Shown: one piece after another, positions 10,053-22,952 of the stretch
How the letters are laid out: every line of letters begins with the position of its first letter
Numbering within the stretch: the first letter of the stretch is position 1
Source of the DNA: Henckelia pumila
Lineage: Eukaryota; Streptophyta; Magnoliopsida; Lamiales; Gesneriaceae
Reading direction: 5' to 3'
DNA: 64,000 nucleotides
NCBI RefSeq assembly: GCF_033568475.1
Contig: NC_133121.1
Location: 2,976,001-3,040,000 of the forward strand
Made by a program: the position numbers and the translations under genes
Notes under the pieces: generated by a model
The model's database searches: none
Told to the model about the DNA's origin: nothing
What the model saw: the letters and a program-made list of their open reading frames with translations, nothing else

Positions 10053-10372
10053 CGAAAATATTAAGTTATTAATTACGAAATTTGAGATTTTAATTTCGAA
10101 TTTGGAAAATTATTAATTGGAGAATTTATGAAATTAGAGATTTAAATTCAAGTCGAAAATATCTGTAAATCCTCAAAATAAATATTTTCGACTTGAAAAT
10201 TAAATCTCTAATTTCATAAATTCTTCAATTAATATTTTTCCAAATTCTGAATTGAAATCTCAAATTCTGTAATTAACGGATATTTTCGATTTGGAAATTA
10301 AATCTTTAATTCCATAAATTTTTCAATTAATATTTTCTCAAATTTCGTAATTAATAATTTAATATTTTCGAT
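10053..10372. repeat. AT-rich foldback with one left arm and two right arms
   Basis: The left arm (10053-10162) runs from CGAAAATATTAAG to AAGTCGAAAATAT. Two successive segments (10180-10276 and 10279-10371) are each largely its reverse complement, the second also matching the outer part of the left arm. A transcript would fold into a long imperfect hairpin. The layout suggests a MITE or foldback element whose right arm has been duplicated. No target duplication was identified. Confidence 0.7.
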
Positions 10373-11103
10373 AAACGAAGCTAATAAAACATACTATCAT
10401 TAACTAATTAATTTTTTTTTTTTAAAAAAAAACATAATTGATGCTCGTATAAAAATTGTTCCTAGATTGTGATCAAAACAACTATTAATTTTTTGAAAGA
10501 GTTTCTGGAGCATCGATACATCGATTGAGTCTATGCTGGCAAACGAACACTCAACGACTCGGATCATCTGGGTTGTTGCTATCTCATTCGGACACTGCCC
10601 GGATGGAAAAGAATAGACAGAACCCGATATGACAGCAACTATGCCCACTGCCTACGATAAGGGCTGGTGTATGGGACAGTGTGAATGTGTGATTGGTTCT
10701 GGTGCAGGAGTACCTAACGTAAACCAATAGAGGTAATTTGAAATTCCTTTGACCGTAGACGTTGACTTTCAACAGTGAACACGTTTTAGGGAAGCTATTG
10801 GAGACGAGAATTTTGATCTATCGCGTGTTCGTAAAAATTCCACATAATATATATATAATTAATAAAGATTGATAAAATGTAAATTTTACAGAACACTCTC
10901 TAATTTCACACTTATTTAATAAAGATTTTAATATGTTAAAAAATTATATAAGTATGTAACAATATTAATTTAATAAGATAAATAGATAAAATAGTAAGAA
11001 AAATAAAACTAAACATGTCTCAAGAGGTCTCCAGTTTTGTGGAATAAGAGAATGTTTGTTCATATGTTAGAAGTTAAATTTTCTCTACCAATATTTTTTT
11101 GGC
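10373..11103. other. Intergenic, nothing recognised
   Basis: Low-complexity A/T-rich DNA. It includes a diverged relative of the 9621-9820 palindrome near 10586. No gene was found. Confidence 0.4.
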
Positions 11104-11225
11104 TATTTTGTCGCACATGACTCGTTTAGTACGATTTATTTGACTAATATAGTTTGCAGGTTTTTCGCGTTAGTTTGAAATTTTATTCTGTGCACATCGA
11201 AAGATAGCGGTAGCAGGTTACCAAG
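11104..11225 (+). repeat. Dispersed TGTCGCACATGACT repeat, copy 2
   Basis: Begins TGTCGCACATGACTCG, continues with TACGATTTATTTGACTA, a TTTGCAGG block and GCACATCGAAAGATAGCGG. It aligns in order with 5784-5890 and 40807-40925. Confidence 0.6.
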
Positions 11226-12176
11226 TCATTAAAAATACACTCAACATAGAAAATAAAATGAAAAATGAAATATAGCCTAAATAAGTAGAATGTAAAGAGC
11301 AACAAATAAATACTCTTTCTATTTCATATATGTATACTTGTGTGTATTTTCACACATATTTAAAAAGTTTATAATTTTTTTTTAAATTTTCGAAATTGTT
11401 TTATATTTAGGCGATGGATGTTTTAGCAATATTTTTTAAAAAATGTCTTAACATGATAAATTTTTTTAGAAGTAGTTAATATATTTAATAATATGTAAAT
11501 TGCAGTGTTTTAAAAGGTGTTGTGTTAGTCCATAACGTTTTTGTCATGTGATAACATAACGTAAATATCGCAGCGCATAACTTAAGTTATTATTTAAAAA
11601 ATAGAAATATACTTATACAATATAACTAAATAAGTGAGACAATTAGTCATTAGACCATAATAATTTTAAAAAATCTTACAACTTAAACCACATAATCTGC
11701 CAAAATTCGACCCAAAGATTCAACTTATAAATCCAACAAAATCTGCCCAGAAATTAAACCCAAATCACCAAAAAAATAAAAAAAAAATTCGCTCCTAAAA
11801 TCTTCATTGAAAAGTTTTGATACTGAATCGAATCTAAGTTATCTTCGCGTGCGTATAAGTTGTAGGTCAAATAATTAATTTATGGGCTTTTATTCTTCTG
11901 GTCTGTAAAGTGTGGGCTATTTACGTAAAAAGCCTAATAACGCACTCTATAGCGCTCTTTTTAAAATACTAAAAATAATAATAAAAATGAAAAATGGCTA
12001 ATATATTTGAGGCATATATATGGCTTTATATTTGAGATTAAAGAGGGAAAAAAGTAATAAAGACCTTTAATTCAGATTAATTATGTTCTAGCAAATGGTA
12101 ACTTGGAGAAATTTTTATTACTGAAATTATCATACAAACATTATATTAATTTCTTCGAGCATAAAATTAGTCTTCT
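11226..12176. other. Intergenic with a possible MITE (about 11504-11969)
   Basis: Mostly A/T-rich. AGTGTTTTAAAAGGTG near 11504 and GCTCTTTTTAAAATACT near 11969 are roughly inverted, so a degenerate inverted-repeat element may occupy the interval, without a clear target duplication. The last stretch before 12177 should include the phytoglobin 3' untranslated region. Confidence 0.35.
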
Positions 12177-13201
<1,025 letters not shown>

Positions 13202-13240
13202 TCAAGTCCCGTGTGTGTGTGCGTGTGTGTGAATGGTAGC

Positions 13241-13254
13241 ATATATATATATAG
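13241..13254 (-). promoter_or_regulatory. Probable TATA box of the phytoglobin gene
   Basis: A TATATATATAT run about 60-70 bp upstream of the phytoglobin start codon (13183), followed by a GT/CA dinucleotide tract (about 13210-13231) in the presumed leader. Position fits a TATA element, but the run could be a chance microsatellite. Confidence 0.45.
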
Positions 13255-13306
13255 TTTAGAATATGCAGGTTAACTTGAAGAATGGTAGCAAACAGAGGTG
13301 GCTTAC

Positions 13307-13594
13307 ATCTTCTTGAAATCTTGGGAGTTCTGCAATAGAGATGACGCTGCCATGAATCATCCATTTTAAGCCATGATAAATTGCTAGAAGATTGAAGTTG
13401 CAGATGCTTCTTAGCAGAGAAATTGTAACTTGGGCTTGCTGAAGAAACAATTCCAAGAAATTGTTAGTAAATCAAGAACAGAACAAAAACATGCTTTTTT
13501 CAGAAACAATAAATTAGAAGCACTTACTGTTATTGCAGTAGAGCATAGTAATGGGATTATCACAACCAATCTTGTTGATGTTGCAGATGTCCAT
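13307..13594 (-). other. Candidate pair of coding-like exons upstream of phytoglobin
   Basis: On the same strand as the phytoglobin, ATG at 13594 opens a frame beginning MDICNINKIGCDNPITM. It reaches a good donor (A|GTAAGTGC) at 13528. A matching acceptor (TTTCTTCAG) leads to 13307-13438, Ser- and Lys-rich, ending ...TPKISRR before a GTAAGC donor. The two blocks total 199 bp and stay open. I recognise no family. The composition resembles a plastid transit peptide. They could be an alternative 5' end of the phytoglobin transcript, a relic of another gene, or chance. Confidence 0.35.
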
Positions 13595-13872
13595 GATTTG
13601 TGACTCTGAACAAATTGAGCCTGCTGGATTTGCTAAACGGTTGATAAAATATAAAGTGTGCGTAATGGGTTTGAAAGTTTTAGTTTTATAGTGCTAAATT
13701 GTTGAAGTTGATGTGCGTTTGGGATTAATGAAGAGCCAACTTGCCTTATTTTTTTGTCCCATGTTTCCAAATCCCATACCGAATATAATCATCCTGTGAG
13801 CTGGTCAATGGCGGTCGTAGGGGATGACGCCAACATATTTACAAAAAAAATTAATGTTATGTACTTATTATA
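13595..13872. other. Intergenic flank
   Basis: Short stretch upstream of the phytoglobin region. No recognised feature. Confidence 0.35.
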
Positions 13873-14270
13873 GGCATAGTTTGGTACACATAACAAGAGA
13901 GTTATTAATAAATTATCCTCTAACATCCCATGTTTGATATATTTTTAAAAAGCCCATGATAAATGAATGAGCCCTTGATAAATGCTTTGACAAGGTTGAT
14001 TTGGTGTGATAAATTTAATACAACTAAAAAATACTACAAAAAGACATGATTACCCTCCACATTTAAAAACATCTAAACTCTACACACGCCTCATTCTCCT
14101 CCACGTTATGATATGATTAATTTTATCATTAAAATCGAATATATAATTTAATCACTCTTATTAAAATCATACCAAATATTTAATATAATATCCTACCATT
14201 TTATTTATCCTTAATTTATCCTTATATTATATATCCTATACTTATCATATCCTATGTACCCAACTATGCT
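13873..14270. mobile_element. MITE with GGCATAGTTTGGTAC terminal repeats
   Basis: A 398-bp element. The left end is GGCATAGTTTGGTACACA and the right end, reverse-complemented, is AGCATAGTTGGGTACATA (15 of 18 match). ATA sits on both sides (13870-13872 and 14271-14273), which may be a 3-bp duplication. The TIR style (GGC-T-GTTTGGTA) recalls PIF/Harbinger elements, but the class is inferred. No coding capacity. Confidence 0.65.
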
Positions 14271-14879
14271 ATATGTATAAATATAATATAATACTAAGTT
14301 TAGTAAGAATATGAAAAATTAAATGAATGCGTGATGACTATTATGCTGCATGATAGTATTTATATAAACGAACTTGGATAATATGTTCATGACAAATCAA
14401 TATTTTTCAAAGTTTATTCATCATGTTTCGATATCATATCAATATTTTTTGGTGTCACATCATCAATTAGACTAAAATAACAGAAGATTACAAGTTTAGA
14501 GTACCAAAACCAAATTTTAAAAAAATTTGAACATGTTAATGATCCAAGAACTTTATTTTCCCATATACTAATGAAGACAAGTTGAAATTGGTATCGACTC
14601 TAGTGACCTAGTCCAAGAGATGAACAAAATCAAATAAAACACACTGGGGCAATCTTTGGAATTTTGTTCCTTGCTGACGGTAAAAGAAGATGAGAATTAT
14701 TAGCAAGCAAAACAAAATCTTGCATTTGCCGCCCAATATTAATAGGAAATTATGACACCATCAAATCTTTACAAGAAATGCAGTAGTGAACGTTAATAGA
14801 AGGATAGAATATACAGGAGCAGCAGAATCATTTGCGATACTACTACAATTCTCTTCTCTTCTTTATTTTTAAGTCGAGA
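14271..14879. other. Intergenic, 3' flank of PDV2
   Basis: A/T-rich DNA. The portion next to 14880 should be the PDV2 3' untranslated region. Nothing else was seen. Confidence 0.4.
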
Positions 14880-17482
14880 TCAACCACATCCGTATTTCAC
14901 ATCAGGGATTGTAACACCTGAGTCGAATGGAATTTCAATTCTCTCTTTCACAACACACCGTGTTTCGCCATTTTCAAACATGGGGACCTTCCCAGGAGGA
15001 CACTCCATAGTTGCTTGTACTTCATCGTTGCTTAGCAGCTGAAAAAAGTCCACAAGCTTCAGCGGGTCATTCCTTTTCCTCAGCCTGGGCTGAAAACCAG
15101 CCAGACTCAAGATAGCTACCATTCCAACAATAGTTAGCGCTGTCTTGGCTGTTGCAGTAATCAAGAATTTCAGCCCTTTCAACGGTCTTCTCGATCCAGT
15201 TCTTCTCTGATCTCTATCAATAAGGCTGTTGTCAACAGCCCCATTTTGAGAAAATTTACGAGTGGGAGGGAAGGATGGCAGATGCTCGTTACCGGGGACA
15301 GTGGAATGAGAGGGCCGGCTTGGATACGGAGGCAGGAGGAGATCATTGTTATCCTCAGTTTCACTCGCAAAAGCAATTGCCTCGTGTATGACTTCTAACT
15401 CCTTACCTTTGTATTCCTTCAGCTCTTTGAGCAACTTCTTCTGGCAGTACTCTATCTCAGTCAAGGCTGCTTCTTTTTCATAAAATTGCTGCTGCTGTAA
15501 TGCCTAATAAGCACATAATAACAAGAAGTAAGGTGCCATCGGCCCTTGAAAAAGGGGGAAAATTTCATGTCATGAGAGTAACATTTAATTGGATTAAGGT
15601 CCATCGAAACAGAAGTAAACCAGTTTGTCCACTGATGCAAGAAGCCAAGCCTTAAAATAATCAAAACCAGTCTTTAGTTGATTCATTCAGCACATAATTT
15701 CCAAAACAAATTTCACATGAGATACTTCAAAGTCACTTAACTTACTACATACGGATAATACAGTAACCATTAACATGTAGGCTGATCTTATGCTTTCACA
15801 TGTCAATATGAAGAACCACTGAATTGGTTCTTAGCATACAGAGTGCCATTTGATTCCAAATGCAGGAGCAAGCCAACCAATAGAATATACCATTTTCATC
15901 CTAAGATTTTTTTGTAAGAGCTTGATACATTGTGTTGCTGCTCAAGAAATGCAAACCAAATATGAAGTTAGAGAACTTTCAGATTCTTCAGAAAACAAAA
16001 AGGCCGAGGTCTGTTCTTTATCATCTAAAAATCATGGCTTCCAAATCACCGACAACAATGGCACCTTGTTTAATATGTTTCAAGTCTTCCTACCTCTACC
16101 CTACAGTTTCCATATAATGAAGAACTACAAGCAGATATGAGAACAAAGCACGAGAATATAATAACCCGTAAGTAGGAAATTTTAATAAAGGTTTATGGAC
16201 CCAAGAGATTGGGCTGATTTCCCAAGAGTGCATTCCATTTAGCAACGATCTTGCAAATGCGCAAAAGGGGAATGCAAAAAAAAAAAAAAAAGGAAGATTC
16301 CTTGTGAATTATTTTTTACCCTTCTATCATGTTTTAATAAGGAATCTCCACAAGGCCCAAAACTTGAAAATAATGGAAATATTTACTTTCGCCATTCCGC
16401 AAATAATGCCAAAAACACTACATTATATAATGCAAAAAAAATATCAGAACATCCATTTATACGCCAGAAAGACTTCTTGCATCCATCATTTATTTCAAAG
16501 TTTCAATCCCAACAAATAGGTTGAAAGCACAACAAGGTTCATGCAAGATAAGGCACAACCCTTTGATGAAGCCTGCATCTTGACCATGAACTATGAATCT
16601 TGGTGTGCTCTGAAGCCGCAAATGACCCACACATGTGCGGATCACAGATGTATCTGTGCACCATGCACTTCCAAAAACTATGGTTTCTTAGATCTATCTT
16701 CGGCGGCTAAGCCAACATGAAATTATTACCAGCTTACCATTTCTCAGTACGTAGTATCATAATCCGCATATTTTATCACAGACTAACATATTTGACCATA
16801 AAAATGAAAAAGAATAGTTAGTCTCCAAGTTGCATCAACATGATATCTTCACCACAGAAACAGCTTTTTAACTGATGCAAAAAAAAAAAAATCCTTTAAA
16901 CCATTGTCACCAATCGAACTTAGTTAGCTCGAAAGTGGCAAACAATAAGAGAAGGGGGGGTTTCAAAGAAATGAAAAGGTTATGTCTCATTTTTCTTAAA
17001 ACAATGAAAGCTTTGCATCAATAGAATATCAGCAATTGAGTGACTTCCGGCTCCCCTCCTGGCAATTAGACACGGCTTAACTAAACCCTAAAACAGTAAA
17101 CACATTCCATTTCAAAGACACCTAGAACCATCTGAAATTTCCACGAACTTCCAACATTACAACTTTCTAACAAAACCCAAACATAAATTCACAAACTTGT
17201 AAAGAAAAAAATAAAAGAAGAAACCTGCAGCGCAGACAGCTGGCCTTCAAGGGAATCGAGAGCATCTCGAATGTTGAGCAGACTCTCTGTTTCTTCATCG
17301 CCATCTTCTGGATTTTCGGCATCCGGGTTGGCTTTAGATACTTTCGATACACCTCCTGCATCTTCTTTCACCGAATCGGTAGTCTTTTTGTGAAGGCAAT
17401 TGGTAATCTTGGACTTCAACTCTAGGGTTCTATCCAGAATCAGCCCCACTCTATCTGCTTCCATTTGAACACCGTCTCCCAA
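14880..17482 (-). CDS. PDV2: PLASTID DIVISION 2 (PDV2), 2 exons
   Basis: Exons 17225-17482 and 14880-15494 (phase 0) give 290 residues, with one 1.7-kb intron. PDV2 is a plant-specific outer-envelope protein. It recruits the dynamin ARC5/DRP5B to the chloroplast division site and binds ARC6 in the intermembrane space. Features are a Glu/Asp-rich, coiled-coil-prone region including LLNIRDALDSLEGQLSALQ and EYCQKKLLKELKEYKGK (about 65-120), DLLLPPYP (137-144), and one membrane span (about 194-219). A short C-terminal tail carries CPPGKVPMFENGETRCVVKE. The protein ends in Gly290, matching the terminal glycine known to matter for PDV binding to ARC6/PARC6. Length fits the family (about 300). Confidence 0.93.
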
Positions 17483-18302
17483 TTGTACAGGGTGGATTTC
17501 ACTGGGATTGGGGAGGTGTGTTTGAAATTATCAAGAAACAATGGTCCAGAAAATGGTAGACAATAGACAAGTGCGGCGTTGTGGTGTTCAATTAAAGAAG
17601 TTTGAAGTCAAGTAACGAAAAGTTTGTGCTAGGTTTTTGACATGTGTTTCCAAAAATTTGTTTAAAATATTTTCTCTCTCAAAAATGCAAATAATTCTAA
17701 AACTTTTTTTTTGGTTATTATTATTATTATTAGTTCCCCTTCCATGCCATATAATTCTAAAATTTTTGTTATTATTAAATTAGGTTTTTTTCCTAATTAC
17801 AATATTTTATTAAATAAAACATGAATATTTTCGTAAATAAAAGTGAGAGATTATTTTTGTGTATATCATGATTCTAAATTTAGTTTGGGTAAGCCACTTA
17901 ATATATATAGACTATTGTTTTTTTAAAAGGAAATATATAGACTATGGTTATTATTGTTTATTGGTATTATTCAGATAGTATTGCTTCCAAAAATATATTA
18001 TGAATAGATTGTTTTTAAACGTGTATCAAAACAGCTACGGATTACCTTGGATAGCTCATGTTTCTAAAAAGTCCTTGAAAAAAATATTTTAGCAACATGT
18101 ATTTATTTTTTAAATGTAGTTTTATAAAAAAAAATGGAACTTTCATTTTATGATAATATTTATTTCCTTGAAATAACCAAGATTTGAATAAATAAAAAAT
18201 ATCCGCCGTTTTGTCATATTAATAAAGATTTGATTTAGAAACTTAATAACTGAAACAACCAAACACTAAGCTCTTCCATTTCCCGTCATTAGCTCATCCC
18301 CA
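17483..18302. promoter_or_regulatory. Divergent intergenic region between PDV2 and the FAS1 gene
   Basis: 820 bp separate two start codons pointing away from each other, so both promoters must lie here. It is A/T-rich. No TATA box or cis-element stands out enough to name. Confidence 0.5.
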
Positions 18303-19088
18303 ATGGCGATCTCTCTCCGATTCAACCTCCTCCTTCTCCTCCTCATCTCCGCCGCCACTGCCAATTCCGATGGCTCGGACACCGCCGCCGCCCCATCCTG
18401 TCCGTCGCGAATCCACCACCCTAACATCTACGAACCTTCCAACTTCTCCGCCGTCCTCCACAATCTCCGTTCCCACCAACTCCGCACCATCAATATGTCG
18501 TACTTCACCAACCTCGTCACCGTCGCCGACCTCTCCTGCAACGTCGAGGAGATGGCATCGCCCTACACATTAACTACATCTCCTCCTCCTCTACCAGACA
18601 TGCCGATCGTGTTGAATGACGTAATCCTCCGCCTGCATGACATAGGGTACCGCGTCGTCTCTATCGCTCTCAGATTCAAACTCGAGGAACTCTCGAGGTT
18701 GAAGGCCATGACGGTGTTCGCGCTCGACGATGACTCCATCTTTTCCGACGAAGGCAGCGCTTACTTGTCCAATTTCTGGTACCACGTGGTGCCGAGAAGG
18801 AGGCTGACAGCGGCAGATCTCGTGAGATTGCCGCCGAGGACTTCGCTTCCGACTATGGATTTCGGACGGAATCTGGTGGTAACCGCCGCGTCGCCCGGAG
18901 AGCCTTTGGATTCGGTGAAAATCAACAATGTGGAGTTGGTGACCGTCGATCTGTTGAACAGCAGCAGGATCGTCGTCCACGGAATCTCGTCTCCGTTCAG
19001 GCGCCGGCAACAATACTTTGAAGATCACGAGACGACATGGAGAACACCTCAAAAGATCCAACGGTTTAAATGTGATCTCTTCAATTAG
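18303..19088 (+). CDS. Secreted FAS1 (fasciclin-like) domain protein, FLA19-21 type
   Basis: Intronless, 261 residues. A strong signal peptide (about 1-20, MAISLRFNLLLLLLISAATA) predicts secretion to the cell wall. One FAS1 domain is visible, with the H1 box MTVFALDDDSIF (136-147), the YHVVP motif (160-164) and the H2 box RIVVHGI (222-228). FAS1 domains mediate adhesion, and plant family members are often arabinogalactan proteins. There is no hydrophobic GPI-anchor tail and little Pro/Ala glycomodule sequence, so this fits the short atypical FLA19/20/21-like group. Possible N-glycosylation sites are NFS, NMS and NSS. The coding region is far richer in G/C than its flanks. Confidence 0.85.
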   Translation: MAISLRFNLLLLLLISAATANSDGSDTAAAPSCPSRIHHPNIYEPSNFSAVLHNLRSHQLRTINMSYFTNLVTVADLSCNVEEMASPYTLTTSPPPLPDMPIVLNDVILRLHDIGYRVVSIALRFKLEELSRLKAMTVFALDDDSIFSDEGSAYLSNFWYHVVPRRRLTAADLVRLPPRTSLPTMDFGRNLVVTAASPGEPLDSVKINNVELVTVDLLNSSRIVVHGISSPFRRRQQYFEDHETTWRTPQKIQRFKCDLFN

Positions 19089-19648
19089 AGTGGTGTGGTT
19101 CCATGCCAATCAACGGTAGATGTGAATACCTTCGAGACTTTGACTTCAAGATACTGTGATGCACACTATAGTACTAACAAATTCAATAGAATTTTATAAA
19201 ACTGTGAAGTAATAGAGTCCATTTAGATTTTTGACCAATTTTTCCGATTTTGAATGATTTTGAATTGATTCGTGGATTGCAGAAAAACACTGAAAACCGA
19301 TGTGCAAAAGAAAAAAAAATTAAATGTGTGAAAAAAAAAGAACATTTACGAAATATTGAAAAAAGACTTCTCTAAAAAACGATACATATAACTACAAAAC
19401 TATCGCAAATTAGCAACAATAATAGGTGCTTCATTTCATTTACTCTTGTATACATCACTGTACCAAGAAACTAGAAAGTCACAGATACACAACATATCGT
19501 TCTGTTCAGTTGCTGAGGTTAAAGAAAAATCCACAAATGATTCAAATCGAATCGCAGTCCACTCCTCGACCACCAAAATTTCACTCATCGTGTTCATTAG
19601 TTGGTCTTCCATGCTAGTGGATGCCAATCAAGCAAAAATATACCTATT
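19089..19648. other. Convergent 3' region between the FAS1 and RMA genes
   Basis: The two genes end toward each other here, so the interval should hold both 3' untranslated regions. No other feature was recognised. Confidence 0.45.
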
Positions 19649-20311
19649 TCACGAATGGAATATATGCAATAGTATGAGTAAACCAATGGTGACAAAAACA
19701 ATTTTCCAAGCAACTGGTTTCCATTCTGAATGAGTGAACTCGGAAAGAAGAAAAGCGGGGAGGTAACCTCCATGAAAGGAACTAGAAAACAGATATGGAA
19801 CTCCCGACGTTGATCCATACACGGTAGCATCGTGAAATCCATGCGTCTGAAGGTTAAAAATTGCAGGTATTGCATTGAAAAACGTAGACAGTGTGAGATT
19901 ACCAAACCTTGTACCAGCCATTCCCGAGACGGAATCCAACTCATCTTGCCGGATATGCCTCATATCTACACGTTGAGCAGTCTGTGGTTGCTGAAACATC
20001 GCTTGACCGCGAATGGAAGCTCTAGTCATGGATCGAGCTTGAGGGTCATAACTTGCTTTACCCCTCCCATGTATCGGGACTAGTTTCTCCTCACGCACAA
20101 GAGCTTTGCAAACCGGGCATTCATGAGAATGTGAGTAAACTTGAAGCCATTGGTAAATGCAGGACCCACAGTAAAGGTGGCCGCATAGCGTGACAGTAGG
20201 CTCTTGCGCCAATTCAAAACAGATGTTGCACTCGAAGTTCCCCTTGTCTCGAATCGTATCGGATGAACAAGATGCATCATTTGATTCATCGACCCCGAGG
20301 TCCATTTTCAA
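19649..20311 (-). CDS. RMA-type RING E3 ubiquitin ligase, C-terminal membrane anchor
   Basis: 220 residues in one exon. A C3HC4 RING lies near the N-terminus: C28, C31, C43, H45, C48, C51, C65, C68, within NFECNICFELAQEPTVTLCG. Immediately after it comes the family motif KLVPIHGRGK (77-85). The C-terminus is a hydrophobic tail anchor (about 198-219) ending HIFHS. RMA proteins are ER-anchored E3 ligases; Arabidopsis and pepper members act on aquaporin trafficking and ER protein turnover. The middle part is low in recognisable motifs. An intron in the 5' leader is likely but was not mapped. Confidence 0.9.
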   Translation of the reverse strand: MKMDLGVDESNDASCSSDTIRDKGNFECNICFELAQEPTVTLCGHLYCGSCIYQWLQVYSHSHECPVCKALVREEKLVPIHGRGKASYDPQARSMTRASIRGQAMFQQPQTAQRVDMRHIRQDELDSVSGMAGTRFGNLTLSTFFNAIPAIFNLQTHGFHDATVYGSTSGVPYLFSSSFHGGYLPAFLLSEFTHSEWKPVAWKIVFVTIGLLILLHIFHS

Positions 20312-22026
20312 TCATGTCTGCTTATTATCCAATGAAACCACTCAATCAACAAATAATGTACAAACATCAATTCGAAACAATACATGTAACATCAAAGACA
20401 CAAGATTTCCAGGAGGGAAACATCACCAGCAATAAATCCATCAAAGAGAAATTAAAGGCGTTGAACTTAACATAATCAAAAACCAACTACATAATTACCA
20501 TCCAAACTACCCAACACTCCAAATTTGTATCTTTTTTTATCTTTTGGATACACAACAGAAACCACAAGATCAGATTCAGGTGAAGCTGACATACGTAGGT
20601 AGTGTTTTGTACAGTTTATAACAAAATTTTGTTCAAAAGAAAAGCCGAGAAGAGCTTCCAACGACCTTTCCCAAACACTGCCCTAGTTTAGACTAAAAGC
20701 AAATGGGAAACGCGAATCAATCAATTTTAGATCTAATCCCAAATCACCGACAGTGCCAGAAGGTTGAAGGAAGCCCGGAATTACAGCGCACGGTAAATAT
20801 AGAAAACAGACATTATTTAGTTCGGAGAAAAGATACTACTCACCAGAAAAAAAACGATTAAGGGAAGCCAGATCGATCAAATTAGAGATAATTCATGCAC
20901 AATTAGGTTTAGTGTGCCACGAAGCTCAAGAATGTAAGCATGAATCGTTAATGCTAATAACCAGCTTCAATGAAAATTTTGACATTGGAAAAAGTGTGGT
21001 TATTGATTAATATGGGAGATCGATTTCAATTTTCCAAACGGGAAGATGGGCTGATGGGCTTTGTTTCTTGGGAAGCCCAAAATAGGAGTTACCGTAAGTA
21101 ATTTGTGCATCGAAAAAGGGGCTGATGGGCTTTGTTTCTTGAAAAGCCCAAGTAAATAATATGTGTGAGTTTTGTTTTGTTTTGTTTTTAAGGAAGTAAA
21201 TAATGTGTGTGTTAGTGTGTGTATATATATATATGAATTTTTTAAGGAGTAATTAAAAAAATTACAAAAATATATATACAAAAAGAAATTTTAGAAATTT
21301 GTAATAACCGGAATCTGGGACCCATGAAAAAAATCTTCTGCTACATATAATAGGCTGCACTTCCCACTGTTTTAGTTCTTATAGTTCTTATTATTTTTAT
21401 AAATAAATTGATAATTAATAATATCCTTTTTTATTCACTTGTTTGTTAACAATGATTTCAAAATTTTAAAATAGCTAAATGTATTCCCATCAACGAAAAA
21501 CCGATATTATATTAGATCAAATGAAGCTTATAAAAAAAAAAAAAAAAAAGAAGCTTATAAACATAGAAGAGAAACCGATGAAAATCACATGAAAGTTTCA
21601 CAAATCCAAAATCTAAAATCAAGTGTTTCAATCAAAAAAAAGTAAACAAATGATGAATGCATTACTTTCATTTTTCATGGATGTCCAATCCAAATCCAAT
21701 AAATAATTAAGGGGAAAAAAAATCTCAAGATGATTCGAGGATTGTTTATAATTTTGTCCCTCAAATAAATTTAAAGCAAGAGAATCATCTCCCCCGAGAA
21801 AACTGATATATTTCCTGATACAGAAGCATGTCAGAAAATATAACTAAACATGGCCTACACATTTTCGGGTGTGTACATTTCTTCAAGTGTCTCCCATTTG
21901 GTTTCATTCTGGGAACAAAATAAAACCTTGCATCTTCTTAAATACCCATTTCGTCTTCCACATTGAACCGAAGAAAATTTGCTAAAGCGGGTCAATTGGG
22001 TTTAGCAGGATCCAGGAAACACAGAT
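20312..22026. other. RMA upstream region and PLAA 3' flank
   Basis: Contains the RMA leader and promoter (20312 to about 21200) and, next to 22027, the PLAA 3' untranslated region. A segment beginning GGGCTGATGGGCTTTGTTTC occurs twice (about 21047-21080 and 21118-21151). It carries TGGGCT / AAGCCC words resembling site II (TCP-bound) promoter elements. The rest is A/T-rich with no gene. Confidence 0.45.
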
Positions 22027-22917
22027 TCAACCCTGTCTTGCCACCAGTTCTATGTCAGCTCCAACCTCAGCGATCTTAGTTTCTTTAGACGCTTTTGCAG
22101 CTCTAGCAACACTCACAACATCAAAATCCAATGCCACTTTTTTCACTAAGCCTTCAAGCATCTGTTACAGAAAAAATAAGAAATAATGTATCATAATTAA
22201 GAAAAACCTGGAAGCCAAACAATGATCAATGATACAAGTATTATGGTCTAATTGCCATTGCAAACTATGTAGTTCAATGTCAGTCAATGTTCCAAGCGAG
22301 ATTTTTTGAGATGCCATAACAAATAACAAATCCAATGCCGGGGATGTACCGGAAAAAATTGCAAGCACACAAGGGTGATTGCAAGACTTAGGCGCATAAG
22401 AAAACATATCAAATATGAAGCTAACCGGTTGAGTCCTTGACAGAAAACTTTATCCGAGCATCGAAATATTATAATTGAACGAGGGGAAGTCTTTTTTAAG
22501 ACATGGAAAGCGTAACTCAATATGGTATTGCCATTTAGGGAACTGTCTGCAGTGTTAGCTATCATACCAGTGAACCAATGGCCACCAAAACCCGGAATCT
22601 TGAATCAGAATCAACAGTTTCCTCTTCTGCCATCTTCAGGACATAAAAGGTAGAATATCACAGGTGAATTATTAATAATTTAACACCATAACCATCAGTT
22701 CGATGATATAGTGACGTCACCCTTGAGAGGAAAAGGATGTCCGTCTTTTATTCTTTAAATAACTTTGTTTGCAAAATTATACCTCCAATGCAGTGGACAG
22801 AACTTGAGACTGCCCTACCTCATCCTTCATCTCAATCAAAAGAACAGAATAGCTGAAGAGCACAAAAGTGCAAATAACGACCAGGGAAACAAATTAATAA
22901 AGACATTGTTTAAGGAA

Positions 22918-22952
<35 letters not shown>

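Noticed and set aside
10584-10772. Small minus-strand open frame
   Set aside because: No homology recognised and no promoter or splice context.
15850-16140. Open frames within the PDV2 intron
   Set aside because: They lie in the single large intron and show no family features.
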